Assembly: GCA_016873735.1 (NCBI GenBank)
Contig: VGWD01000014.1
Location: 1 to 53,648 of the forward strand
From: Ignavibacteria bacterium
GTDB taxonomy: Bacteria; Bacteroidota; Ignavibacteria; Kapaibacteriales; UBA961
Direction: 5' to 3'
Length of the DNA: 53,648 nucleotides
Part shown: piece after piece, positions 8,562 to 17,458 of the stretch
Numbering within the stretch: the first letter of the stretch is position 1
Layout: each line of letters begins with the position of its first letter
Program-made: the position numbers and the translations under genes
The notes under the pieces: model-generated
The model's input: the letters and a program-made list of their open reading frames with translations, nothing else
What the model was told of the DNA's origin: nothing
The model's database searches: none

Positions 8562-9676
8562 AATCCACGGAAATTCCCGGTAAAATTGATTGGTTGATAT
8601 TTTTTATAGCAACAGCATTATTGCTGTTTTCAGTCCCCTTCGTATATAGTGCAAGTGCATATGTTGCATCACAAAAATTCGGATCTACAGAAGGGATAGT
8701 GATGGGGCAAATTTTCCGTGTGGGAATTTCGCTTGGGTGCATCATCTTGTTTGCTCGCATTGACTATCATCGGTACAAACATTATTCCAAATTATTGTAT
8801 ATCATAGGAATTGGGGCATTACTATTGGTTTTGGCAGTCGGCGTAAAAACCAAAGGGGCGGCTCGTTGGATTGACTTGGGCGGATTGAGCATACAACCAT
8901 CTGAATATGCAAAATATGCGCTCGTGATTTTCATGTCCACATGGTTATCCGATAATTTCAATAAACTGCATGACTTCAAAAAAGGACTTCTCCCGGTTCT
9001 TGCAGCCGGCGGACTGGTGATTGGATTGATTGCATTGCAACCGAATTTTTCATCGGCAATGGTCATTTCCATCATCATGCTATGCATGCTATTTGTGGGA
9101 AATGTAAAAATGCAGTATTTCCTTACGATATTTGGAATCGGTATTTCCCTTCTTGGCGTTTATGGTGTTTCAGCCGCTTATCGGATGAAACGCATCATGT
9201 CCTATATAGGCCTTGGTGATGATGGGTCTTCCAATTATCAATTGAAACAAGCATTGATTGCCTTTGCCAATGGAGGACTCTTCGGAGTCGGCCCCGGGCA
9301 AAGCAATCAAAGAGATAAATTTCTTCCTGAAAGTTATAGCGATTTCATCTCATCCATCATTGGTGAGGAATATGGTTTCTTCGGCATATTGGTGATGATG
9401 ACGCTCTTTGCATTATTCCTGTTCAGAGGATTGCGGATAGCGAGATTTGCTCCCGATCGATTCGGAAGCATGCTTGCTTTCGGCATTACCATCACGATAT
9501 CAGCATATGCATTTGTGAATGTCGGTGTCAATTGCGGAGTACTTCCAACCACCGGATTGCCATTGCCTTTTTTGAGCTATGGAGGAACCGCTGTGTTTTT
9601 CTCGGCCTGTGCTGTGGGAATATTATTGAATATCGCATCTCAATCAGGAATGTTTCCCAAAGCCGGTAAAGTCTAA
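8558..9676 (+). CDS. ftsW: FtsW-type peptidoglycan glycosyltransferase (SEDS family)
   Basis: 372 aa, about ten membrane spans. SEDS proteins polymerise lipid II into glycan strands in the inner membrane, paired with a class B PBP. The signature GAARWIDLGGLSIQPSE comes early. The loop LPESYSDFISSIIGEEYGFFG carries the conserved Asp, and the IIGEE wording favours FtsW over RodA. LPLPFLSYGGTAVFF lies near the end. It is not in a dcw (division/cell wall) cluster here; it sits in an operon with a trans-sulfuration enzyme and asparagine synthetase. GAAAGG lies about 8 bases before the ATG. FtsW is more likely than RodA or SpoVE, but a second copy elsewhere cannot be excluded. Confidence 0.85.
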   Translation: MKSTEIPGKIDWLIFFIATALLLFSVPFVYSASAYVASQKFGSTEGIVMGQIFRVGISLGCIILFARIDYHRYKHYSKLLYIIGIGALLLVLAVGVKTKGAARWIDLGGLSIQPSEYAKYALVIFMSTWLSDNFNKLHDFKKGLLPVLAAGGLVIGLIALQPNFSSAMVISIIMLCMLFVGNVKMQYFLTIFGIGISLLGVYGVSAAYRMKRIMSYIGLGDDGSSNYQLKQALIAFANGGLFGVGPGQSNQRDKFLPESYSDFISSIIGEEYGFFGILVMMTLFALFLFRGLRIARFAPDRFGSMLAFGITITISAYAFVNVGVNCGVLPTTGLPLPFLSYGGTAVFFSACAVGILLNIASQSGMFPKAGKV

Positions 9677-9700
9677 TTCATTTTTTGTGAGCAATTGAAT

Positions 9701-11620
9701 ATGTGTGGAATTGCGGGTATCGTAGAATATGCGGTTTCTGACTCCGGGATTCATCATGAATTATTGAAATCCATGAGTGATGTGATACAGCATCGCGGTC
9801 CCGATGATGAAGGACAATGGATTTCCCCTTCACGAAAAGCCGGATTTGCATTTCGCAGATTGGCCATCATAGATTTAACACCGGCAGGGCATCAACCGAT
9901 GTCTACGCCTGATGGACGCTTCACGATTGTTTTCAATGGTGAAATTTACAATCATGCGCAATTGAGATTGGAATTGGAGTCTAAAGGGCATGTCTATCAT
10001 TCACATTCCGACACAGAAACAATTCTCTATGGCTTTGCGGAATTTGGTCCGGCCTTTTTAGAGAAGATGGTTGGCATGTGGGGCATTGCGATTTGGGATG
10101 AACATGATCAATCATTGTTTGTGGCAAGAGATCGTATTGGTATCAAACCTCTGTATTATCATCATGCGAATGGTCGATTCATGTTTGGATCGGAAATCAA
10201 ATCCATTCTCAAACATCCTTCGATTTCTCGCTCCATCAATCATCATGAATTTGCAAATTATCTCACATTTTCGATGTCGAGTGATACAGATACGATGTTC
10301 ACCGGCATAAATAAATTACCTGCAGGACATTTTGGCATTCTTCGCAATGAAGATTTCACCACTCATCATTATTGGCAACCACTTCAGCAAGGGGCGGAAT
10401 ACTGGGATCATGATGAATCAGCAACCGTTAATGAAATCATGCGTCTTCTACGGCAAGCTGTAAAAGACCGCATGATGAGTGATGTGCCTTTTGGGGTTTT
10501 CTTGAGCGGTGGCATTGACTCGAGCACCAATGTTGCTTTGATGTCCGAGCTCATGGATCGGCCGGTTGATACGTTCACGGTGGGCTTCAAGGAATTGCAG
10601 AAATACAATGAATTGGATCAGGCACGATTCATTGCCCGAACATTCAATACCAATCATCATGAAATCCTGATTGATCACAAAGATGCATTGCCTGTGCTAG
10701 AACAATTAGTTTGGCATGAGGATGAACCGAATGGAGATCCCGTTTGCATTCCGCTAAATTTTCTAAGCAAATTGACAAGGGAGTCAGGAACGACTGTTAT
10801 TCAAGTGGGCGAAGGCAGCGATGAACAATTCATCGGATATTCATGGATGATTAGAGATCTGAAATTTCACGAAAAAGAATGGAAACGATTTCTTTCCTAT
10901 TCTCGGCAAATCCAAAAAATGATCTATGAATTAGTGAAGCCATTTCTCATGGCATCAAAGAGATATCTTATTTTGGATTATATGCGCAGAGCAATTGAAG
11001 GACATCCTTTGTATTGGGGCGGAGCGGTGGATTATACTCCGTCACATTTGCGTCAAGCTCTCGGCCCTTCATTCAAATATCTTGCCGAAGAAGTAAGTGA
11101 AATGCCTCTTCGATTGGATAAAGAAATTGCTGGGATTCAAGCACATCCGGAAGATTATGCTCAACGCATCGCCAATTATGAATTGTTGCATCGTCTTCCC
11201 GAGTTATTGCTCATGCGCGTCGATAAAATCACGATGGCGCATTCTCTCGAGGCAAGAGTTCCCTTTCTTGACCATCGTCTTGTTGAATATACAATGCGCA
11301 TTCGTCCGGAGCTTAAGAGAAAATCGTACAATGAGTCAAAGTACTTACTCAAAAAAGGTGTGGATGCTTTGCTTCCGCATGAAATCATATATCGAAAGAA
11401 GCAAGGATTTGCCGCACCTGTTGCAGAATGGATTAGGGGTCCATGGTATAATTATACGATGAGCACCATCCTGCAATCACCTCTTACTACATCAGGCATA
11501 TTCAATGATGCATATTTCCGCGTGATGCTGAATGATCACAAACAACATCGTGGCAAGAATGCAAAGGCATTGTATACCGCTTTAAATGCTGCCCTTTGGC
11601 ATAGGGTATGGATGGAGTGA
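9701..11620 (+). CDS. asnB: Asparagine synthetase, glutamine-hydrolysing
   Basis: 639 aa. The start is the ATG at 9701 because the enzyme needs Cys2 as its glutaminase nucleophile after Met removal (MCGIAGIVEY); an in-frame TTG six bases upstream is not credible. The N-terminal class II glutamine amidotransferase domain (about 1-200, with RGPDDEG and FNGEIYNH) is followed by the ATP-pyrophosphatase synthetase domain with the P-loop SGGIDSS beginning at residue 269, EGSDEQFIGY and LEARVPFLDHRLVEY. The protein is longer than E. coli AsnB (about 554 aa), like many cell-surface-polysaccharide-associated asnB paralogues. It could amidate aspartate or another carboxylate. It lies 24 bases after ftsW, and its end overlaps the next gene by 13 bases. 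Confidence 0.92.
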   Translation: MCGIAGIVEYAVSDSGIHHELLKSMSDVIQHRGPDDEGQWISPSRKAGFAFRRLAIIDLTPAGHQPMSTPDGRFTIVFNGEIYNHAQLRLELESKGHVYHSHSDTETILYGFAEFGPAFLEKMVGMWGIAIWDEHDQSLFVARDRIGIKPLYYHHANGRFMFGSEIKSILKHPSISRSINHHEFANYLTFSMSSDTDTMFTGINKLPAGHFGILRNEDFTTHHYWQPLQQGAEYWDHDESATVNEIMRLLRQAVKDRMMSDVPFGVFLSGGIDSSTNVALMSELMDRPVDTFTVGFKELQKYNELDQARFIARTFNTNHHEILIDHKDALPVLEQLVWHEDEPNGDPVCIPLNFLSKLTRESGTTVIQVGEGSDEQFIGYSWMIRDLKFHEKEWKRFLSYSRQIQKMIYELVKPFLMASKRYLILDYMRRAIEGHPLYWGGAVDYTPSHLRQALGPSFKYLAEEVSEMPLRLDKEIAGIQAHPEDYAQRIANYELLHRLPELLLMRVDKITMAHSLEARVPFLDHRLVEYTMRIRPELKRKSYNESKYLLKKGVDALLPHEIIYRKKQGFAAPVAEWIRGPWYNYTMSTILQSPLTTSGIFNDAYFRVMLNDHKQHRGKNAKALYTALNAALWHRVWME

Positions 11621-13035
11621 GTCGTTCATTTCACTTCACGGTTTTAGGAGGCGCTGAAGAAATTGGTGCCAATTGCTTATACCTTTCATTTGGCGGAACA
11701 GGCATCATCATTGATGCCGGTTTACATCCCAAAGAACGCGATATTCGTGCTTTCCCGAAAATTGATGCACTTGCTTATCAAGACATCGATGCCCTGCTGA
11801 TCACCCATGCTCATACCGATCATATCGGTGGCATGCCATTTCTACTTAAACAGCATCCATATTTGTCGATGCACACAACAGCTCTCACAAGAGACATAGC
11901 ATCTGTGATGCTGAAAAACACCGTTTCATTGATTCGAGTTCAGATTGAATTAACCAATGAAATGCATGATGCGATTTCTTTGTATGACAAGTCAATCATA
12001 GAATATATCAGCACAGTATTCGAGACACATGGTTATGAAGAAACATTTGAAATCTTCGGAAAACGTTCTCAGCATGCAGTCGAGTGTACATTCCATGATG
12101 CGGGTCATATTCCCGGTTCGGTAGGAGTACTTATGGAGTGGAATGGAATGTCGGTGTTTCACACGGGTGATACATGTTTGCATGATCAATGGCTGATTCC
12201 AAAAGCATCATTTCCAAAACATCATGTGGATGTAATGTTTTGCGAAAGTACGAATGGATCCGAAGAATCACATCCGACAAAAGATACCATCATGAAAGAA
12301 TGCGCACAATTCATCAATGATGTGTCGAATGCGAATGGAAGCATATTGATACCTTGTTTTGCTTTGGGAAAAACGCAAGAAACATTGATTATGCTTCATG
12401 AAATGCAAAGAAAGGGAATGATTCCACATTTGCCTATATATTCGGGTGGCATGAGCAAAAGTATTTCTTCTGTGTTTGATCGATACTGCTATACATCCCC
12501 TCGCATGAATCCGGGTTTTGAAATCTCCGACATCGCCGTGCATCCAATACCATATGAGGATCTTTCGAGGGCAGCTTTCTTCTCCACACCTTCCATTGTG
12601 ATTGCCTCAAGCGGTATGATGCATGCTCAGACTACGAGTCATAAGCTTGCAATGCAATGGATGCAAAAACCATCTTTCGGCATCTTATTCAATGGATGGC
12701 AGGAACCAGATTCACCAGGATATGCACTGAGCAATTCCGAACTCGGCATACCGTTTTTGTTCTCCGGACATCGCATTGAACGCAAATGCAAAGTCGCATC
12801 TATTCGAATGAGTGCTCATGCCAGAAAACGCGATCTCTTGACATTGATTCGGGATATACGACCTAAAACACTTGTCTTGATACACGGAGAAACCTCTTCA
12901 TGCGAAGCCATTGCCATGGAAGCCATGGACATGTTCGATGGGGATGTGAAGATCATTCTCCCACAGCAAGGGAAAGCATATGATGCCGAAGGAAGAAAAC
13001 TATCAAACAGAAGCAATCATTTCGATCTCGATTAA
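11608..13035 (+). CDS. Metallo-beta-lactamase/beta-CASP RNA hydrolase-like protein
   Basis: 475 aa. The N-terminal metallo-beta-lactamase domain carries HAHTDH at 67-72, the two-zinc motif, followed by the later conserved blocks HIPGSVG and HTGDT. The middle holds a beta-CASP region ([43 protein letters not shown]). The C-terminal part has [16 protein letters not shown] and LVLIHGE. This is the layout of CPSF73/YSH1-type and archaeal-type RNA nucleases (COG1236), distinct from RNase J. It probably cleaves RNA in the cytosol. The ATG lies inside the end of asnB; an alternative GTG at 11617 would give a 4-base overlap. Its 3' end overlaps the convergent ridA gene by 33 bases. Confidence 0.85.
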   Translation: MDGVSRSFHFTVLGGAEEIGANCLYLSFGGTGIIIDAGLHPKERDIRAFPKIDALAYQDIDALLITHAHTDHIGGMPFLLKQHPYLSMHTTALTRDIASVMLKNTVSLIRVQIELTNEMHDAISLYDKSIIEYISTVFETHGYEETFEIFGKRSQHAVECTFHDAGHIPGSVGVLMEWNGMSVFHTGDTCLHDQWLIPKASFPKHHVDVMFCESTNGSEESHPTKDTIMKECAQFINDVSNANGSILIPCFALGKTQETLIMLHEMQRKGMIPHLPIYSGGMSKSISSVFDRYCYTSPRMNPGFEISDIAVHPIPYEDLSRAAFFSTPSIVIASSGMMHAQTTSHKLAMQWMQKPSFGILFNGWQEPDSPGYALSNSELGIPFLFSGHRIERKCKVASIRMSAHARKRDLLTLIRDIRPKTLVLIHGETSSCEAIAMEAMDMFDGDVKIILPQQGKAYDAEGRKLSNRSNHFDLD

Positions 13036-13380
13036 GACATCTTTTGGCAAACGACTTACCTCAACCGTGCTTCTCGCAGGCTTTGATTCTCCGAAATATT
13101 CAGCATAAACAGCATTCATTGCCGCAAAGTCATTCATGTTTTTTAGAAAAACCGTGGTTTTCACCACATGCAAAGCTGAGAGACCACTGGATGTGAGTAA
13201 TCCATTGCAATTTGCAATCACTTGTCTGGTTTGTTCAATTATATCGGACCCAATGATCGAAGCACCATCGGCTGAAAGAGGAATTACCCCTGAAAAGAAA
13301 TACAGGTTTCCCACTTTGATTCCTTGGGAATATGGGCCTATTGGTGCCGGAGCTTTATCTGTGAGGATGAATTCTTTCAT
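13003..13380 (-). CDS. RidA/YjgF/YER057c family enamine/imine deaminase
   Basis: 125 aa from the third of three close ATG codons (13389, 13386, 13380). AAGGA directly abuts the first ATG but is 9 bases from the third, so 13380 is preferred. The family motifs are present: [11 protein letters not shown] near the start and the C-terminal [23 protein letters not shown], with the conserved arginine that binds the substrate carboxylate. RidA hydrolyses reactive 2-aminoacrylate; relatives act as 2-aminomuconate deaminase in the kynurenine/2-nitrobenzoate pathways. ACMSD of the same pathway lies 2 kb away on the other strand, so that second role is possible but unproven. The symbol ridA would fit only if it is the housekeeping version. 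Confidence 0.88.
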   Translation of the reverse strand: MKEFILTDKAPAPIGPYSQGIKVGNLYFFSGVIPLSADGASIIGSDIIEQTRQVIANCNGLLTSSGLSALHVVKTTVFLKNMNDFAAMNAVYAEYFGESKPARSTVEVSRLPKDVLIEIEMIASV

Positions 13381-13531
13381 GTTCATCATTCCTTGATAAT
13401 TAACGAATACCCTTGCAAAATAGAGAATTCATCAATCATTTTTCCCCAATGTAGTATTCAGCCATTCAATCATTCTCCACCCTCGAAAAAAGTCGTATTT
13501 TACGCCATATGTTCATCCATTTGCAAGCATT

Positions 13532-15304
13532 ATGAATTCTACTCTTTTGGAAGTCAAAGATCTGATCACCGAGTTTCGCAGTGATGATCGCGTGCATCAG
13601 GCCGTTCGCTCCATCAGTTTTACTGTTGAACGTGGAAAAACACTCGGAATCGTTGGTGAATCAGGTTCAGGAAAAAGCGTCACTTCTCTTTCAGTGATGC
13701 GATTGATACCGAATCCCCCGGGCAGAATTGCAGGTGGGTCCATTCTCTTTCATGAAGATGATGGTACAATAACCGAATTGCTGACTCTTCCGGAAGAGCG
13801 CATGAGGACATATCGTGGAAATCGCATTTCCATGATTTTTCAAGAGCCAATGACTTCGCTCAATCCCGTATTCAAATGTGGTGATCAAATCATGGAAGCA
13901 ATCATGCTTCACGAACATGTGAATAAGGAGATTGCTCGTGAACGTGCATTGCAATTAATGAAGGAAGTGCAATTGCCAAGACCCGAGGCAATGCTGGATC
14001 AATATCCGCATCAATTGTCCGGCGGGCAAAAACAACGCGTCATGATTGCCATGGCGATGTCTTGCAATCCTGCATTACTCATTGCAGATGAACCGACCAC
14101 TGCATTGGATGTAACCGTTCAGGCGACTATTCTTGATTTGATGCATGAATTGCAAAAGAAGCATAATATGGGGATGATGTTCATCACACATGATTTGGGA
14201 GTGATAAAAGCTATAGCCGATGATATCATCGTGATGTATAAGGGCAAAATTGTAGAACAAGGAAGCGTTCAAGAAATTTTCGAGAACCCTCAACATCCTT
14301 ATACCAAAGGATTATTGGCCTGCAGACCACGCATGGACAAAAAACTCCTCATTCTACCAACAGTCCGTGATTTCATGGATGAACATGCCGATGGCACCAT
14401 CACCCCGAAAGCTCTGGCGCATGAAACCATTAATACTGTGATTGAAAGCAATGTAATTTCATCCGAAGCAATATCACAACGCAATGCGGAATTGTCTGCG
14501 CAGAAGCCAATTCTTTCTGTCAGGGATTTACAAGTTCATTTTCCCATTCGTTCTGGTGGCGTATTTGGTCAAACCAAAGGATTCGTCAAAGCTGTTGATG
14601 ATATATCTTTTGATGTATATCCCGGTGAAACATTGGGTCTTGTGGGTGAATCCGGTTGCGGAAAAACTACCACCGGAAGAGCCATCTTGTGTCTTGTGGA
14701 ACCCACCGGTGGATCTATTGAATTCGATGGGAAAGATATTCGCGGTTTGTCCAAACATGCATTGAAGACACTTCGTAAAGATTTTCAAATCATTTTCCAG
14801 GATCCGTATAGTTCTCTTAATCCTCGGTTAAGCGTAGGAAGTGCCATCATGGAAGTGCTTAAGGTTCATAATGTGATGGACAATGATGCTCAGCGCAGGG
14901 AATATATCTACTACTTGCTGGACAAAGTAAATCTCGAGCCCCATCATTATGGAAATTATCCTCATGAGTTTTCAGGCGGACAAAGGCAACGTATTTGCAT
15001 CGCTAGAGCGCTTGCATTGAAGCCGTCATTTTTGATTTGCGATGAATCAGTCTCTGCATTGGATGTATCCGTTCAAGCACAGGTTTTGAACCTGCTCGTA
15101 ACATTGAGAGAAGAATTCAACTTGACCTATATTTTCATTTCACATGATTTGAGTGTCGTGAAATTCATCAGCGATCGCATTGCTGTGATGAATGCAGGAA
15201 AGATCATTGAATTGGGAACAGCTCAAGAAATCTATGCTTCTCCAAAAAATGAGTATACACGCAGACTCATTGAATCCATACCCGGAACTCGTTCATTTTC
15301 CTGA
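13532..15304 (+). CDS. Fused dipeptide/oligopeptide ABC transporter ATPase (DppD-DppF type)
   Basis: 590 aa containing two complete ABC ATPase domains. Domain 1 has Walker A GESGSGKS (42-49), the signature LSGGQKQR and Walker B LLIADEP. Domain 2 has Walker A GESGCGKT (starting at about 372), FSGGQRQR and FLICDES. Both have the extra region after the ATPase typical of the Opp/Dpp/Nik family (YTKGLLACRPR, YTRRLIESIPG). It energises import of peptides, glutathione or similar solutes through membrane permeases, as GsiA does. No permease or binding-protein gene is adjacent. In domain 2 the Walker B residue after Asp is Glu, as required. ACMSD follows 10 bases later. Confidence 0.92.
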   Translation: MNSTLLEVKDLITEFRSDDRVHQAVRSISFTVERGKTLGIVGESGSGKSVTSLSVMRLIPNPPGRIAGGSILFHEDDGTITELLTLPEERMRTYRGNRISMIFQEPMTSLNPVFKCGDQIMEAIMLHEHVNKEIARERALQLMKEVQLPRPEAMLDQYPHQLSGGQKQRVMIAMAMSCNPALLIADEPTTALDVTVQATILDLMHELQKKHNMGMMFITHDLGVIKAIADDIIVMYKGKIVEQGSVQEIFENPQHPYTKGLLACRPRMDKKLLILPTVRDFMDEHADGTITPKALAHETINTVIESNVISSEAISQRNAELSAQKPILSVRDLQVHFPIRSGGVFGQTKGFVKAVDDISFDVYPGETLGLVGESGCGKTTTGRAILCLVEPTGGSIEFDGKDIRGLSKHALKTLRKDFQIIFQDPYSSLNPRLSVGSAIMEVLKVHNVMDNDAQRREYIYYLLDKVNLEPHHYGNYPHEFSGGQRQRICIARALALKPSFLICDESVSALDVSVQAQVLNLLVTLREEFNLTYIFISHDLSVVKFISDRIAVMNAGKIIELGTAQEIYASPKNEYTRRLIESIPGTRSFS

Positions 15305-15314
15305 CCGACCTATC

Positions 15315-16310
15315 ATGAAACTCGACATACATGCACATATACTTCCAAAGACCTGGCCTTCATTGAAAGAGCGTTATGGTTATGGAGGATTTATCGAGCT
15401 TAATCATTTTCGTGAAGGTTCCGCAAAAATGATGCGCGATGATGGATATTTCTTTCGCGAGATTCAAGAGAATTGCTGGAATCCGGAAGTGATTCTCAAA
15501 GACATGGACAAGCATTCGGTTGATTATATGACGCTTTGCACCGTTCCTGTCCTGTTCAATTATTGGGCAAAGCCTGAACATGGCGCTGATTGGTCGCGAT
15601 TCTTGAATGACCATCTTGCAGATGTGTGCAGAGAATATCCTCGATTCATTGGTCTGGGAACTGCACCCATGCAGGACATTCCACTTGCAATCAAAGAAAT
15701 GGAGTATGTCAAGAACACACTCAATATGCCCGGTTTGCAAATCGGTTCCAATATCAATGGATTGAATCTTGATGATCCTGCACTTCATCCATTTTGGGAG
15801 GCAGCCGAATCAATGAGTGCTTGCATTATGGTGCATCCTTGGGAAATGGCCGGAGCCGATCGCATGGAACGGTATTTTCAGGAATGGCTTGTGGGTATGC
15901 CTGCCGAGACCACACTTGCAATCACATCGATGATATTCGGCGGAGTATTCGACAAGTTCCCCAAACTGCGTGTCCTATTTGCTCATGCAGGTGGATCATT
16001 CCCTTTCACGATGGGAAGAATTTCACATGGATGGCATGCCAGACCGGATTTATGCGATGTGCATCACATCAAGGATCCTCGTTCTTATGCAGGTGCATTT
16101 TGGGTTGACGGAATCACGCATGATGAACAAGCATTCAAGTACTTGTTGAATATCATAGGACCTGATCGGATATGTTATGGAACCGATTATCCATTCCCTC
16201 TCGGTGATTTGGAACATGGGGCATTCATAGAGGCAATGGATATTTCAGATGATATAAAGAGAAAAGTTCGAGCTGATTCCGCGCTGGAATTTTTGGGAAT
16301 TCAACTATGA
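15315..16310 (+). CDS. 2-amino-3-carboxymuconate-6-semialdehyde decarboxylase (ACMSD)
   Basis: 331 aa from the ATG at 15315; a longer frame starting at 15192 would sit inside the ABC gene and is rejected. It is a metal-dependent amidohydrolase-superfamily decarboxylase (EC 4.1.1.45) of the kynurenine branch of tryptophan degradation, acting on the 3-hydroxyanthranilate ring-cleavage product. The similarity to animal ACMSD is very strong: MKLDIHAHILPKTWP at the start, ENCWNPEV, WLVGMPAETT, FAHAGGSFPF, GTDYPFPLG. The metal ligands fall at H6, H8, H174 and D291 with H224 also present, the same numbers as I recall for the human enzyme. No kynureninase or 3-hydroxyanthranilate dioxygenase is in the window. 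The gene abuts the convergent pdxB exactly: the stops share the palindrome TGATCA. Confidence 0.95.
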   Translation: MKLDIHAHILPKTWPSLKERYGYGGFIELNHFREGSAKMMRDDGYFFREIQENCWNPEVILKDMDKHSVDYMTLCTVPVLFNYWAKPEHGADWSRFLNDHLADVCREYPRFIGLGTAPMQDIPLAIKEMEYVKNTLNMPGLQIGSNINGLNLDDPALHPFWEAAESMSACIMVHPWEMAGADRMERYFQEWLVGMPAETTLAITSMIFGGVFDKFPKLRVLFAHAGGSFPFTMGRISHGWHARPDLCDVHHIKDPRSYAGAFWVDGITHDEQAFKYLLNIIGPDRICYGTDYPFPLGDLEHGAFIEAMDISDDIKRKVRADSALEFLGIQL

Positions 16311-17363
16311 TCACATCAACATGATGTCTGACAATGTTTCAAGATCATGCATGAATGTCCTTCTCCCCTCATCAAATACATTCCCCTGTTTACCCTGAAG
16401 CCATAGAATCTTTTGCTCTCCGAATCTTCGCTCTTTTATCAAATTCACTGCTTTGGGATCAGCTACTGAAGTTCCCTTCATATCATTGGATTGAGAAGTG
16501 AATTGTTTATCCATGAGATTGCAATATGCTTGAACAATCATGTCAATTCCTCTTTTTCTTGCATCTTCCGTATACCCTGCAATATGAGGTGTAGCCATGA
16601 TTGTTCGAGGATGACCGGCCAATTCTCTATTCCATGATGGCTCCTGTTTCCAGACATCAATGGCAACATGAATATCGGAATCATTCATTGCCTTGAGAAG
16701 TGCATGCTCATCAACCATTCCACCTCTTGCTGCATGTATGAACAAGCTTGATGAGTTCATAAGAGAGCAATGATATTCCTTGATGAGATTTTGGGTTGGG
16801 AACAAATCATGAGTATTCATGGCAGCATGAACAGAAATGCAATTCGACTGCATAAAGAGCATATTCAAACTGACCCATTCAACTCCTTCTGTGACGTTTT
16901 TTCCATAAGATTCAAGCGGTGGATCTGAAGCAAGAACGCGCATGCCGAGCAATTGACACATCATTGCAACTCTTGTTCCTATTTGCCCCATGCCGATGAT
17001 GCCAATTGTAAGATTTGGGAACTGTGCATTCGTCTTTTTCTTCCATTCATGCAATGCAGTAAGAACATATTCCACAACAGGCATGGCATTCGATCCCGGA
17101 GCATGAGCAAATGCGATTCCTTTATTTCTCAGTGATTGAACATCTACATGCTCATATCCGGCAGTGCAAGTTCCGATGAATCGCAATTGCGTTCCTGTAA
17201 TCAGTGATTGATCGATTTTCGTGACTGAGCGAATGAACAAAGCACGAGCTCCCGATGCGAGTATATCTTTCTTCGTCAGGTTTCGACCATCAAATGGCAC
17301 CAATTCTTCATCAAGCTGATGCGCATAATTGGTCAATGGAATATGTGAGTCATAGAGAATCAC
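16311..17363 (-). CDS. pdxB: Erythronate-4-phosphate dehydrogenase
   Basis: 350 aa. It is a D-2-hydroxyacid dehydrogenase of the DXP-dependent pyridoxal 5'-phosphate pathway, oxidising 4-phosphoerythronate with NAD. It follows E. coli PdxB closely: LFIRSVTKIDQSL, FIGTCTAGYEHVD, APGSNAMPVVEYV, the Rossmann motif GIIGMGQIGTRV, the catalytic Arg in HAARGG, Glu in WKQEP and His in PHIAGYT. The start is the GTG at 17363 (GTG ATT CTC), which aligns with the family N-terminus; no in-frame ATG exists upstream. A perfect -7 box only 23 bases before the GTG implies a very short leader and no Shine-Dalgarno. The C-terminal extension after about residue 290 is longer than in E. coli but keeps the family dimerisation region. 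Confidence 0.88.
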   Translation of the reverse strand: MILYDSHIPLTNYAHQLDEELVPFDGRNLTKKDILASGARALFIRSVTKIDQSLITGTQLRFIGTCTAGYEHVDVQSLRNKGIAFAHAPGSNAMPVVEYVLTALHEWKKKTNAQFPNLTIGIIGMGQIGTRVAMMCQLLGMRVLASDPPLESYGKNVTEGVEWVSLNMLFMQSNCISVHAAMNTHDLFPTQNLIKEYHCSLMNSSSLFIHAARGGMVDEHALLKAMNDSDIHVAIDVWKQEPSWNRELAGHPRTIMATPHIAGYTEDARKRGIDMIVQAYCNLMDKQFTSQSNDMKGTSVADPKAVNLIKERRFGEQKILWLQGKQGNVFDEGRRTFMHDLETLSDIMLM

Positions 17364-17386
17364 GGCAGGCCATTGAGAAGTGCATA

Positions 17387-17394
17387 CAAATATA
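17387..17394 (-). promoter_or_regulatory. Bacteroidota-type -7 box (TATATTTG) for pdxB
   Basis: A perfect TAnnTTTG match on the minus strand, 23 bases before the GTG start of pdxB. An AAGGAGG just upstream of it would not be in the transcript. Confidence 0.5.
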
Positions 17395-17428
17395 CCTCCT
17401 TCACCATAGATTTTCCATCAATGCTCCG

Positions 17429-17436
17429 TAATTTTG
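17429..17436 (+). promoter_or_regulatory. Bacteroidota-type -7 box (TAATTTTG) for the TPR gene
   Basis: A perfect TAnnTTTG match 22 bases before the ATG at 17459. It is back-to-back with the pdxB box in a 95-base divergent region. Confidence 0.5.
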
Positions 17437-17458
17437 TGGTATCAATAGGAATAAAGCC

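Noticed and set aside
15192-15314. A longer ACMSD starting inside the ABC gene.
   Set aside because: The extra residues are an out-of-frame reading of the ABC C-terminus; the ACMSD family starts at the ATG at 15315.
17364-17410. A strong AAGGAGG followed by an 11-codon leader peptide overlapping the pdxB start.
   Set aside because: The AAGGAGG lies upstream of a perfect -7 box (17387-17394), so it would not be in the transcript; the short frame is then not translated.
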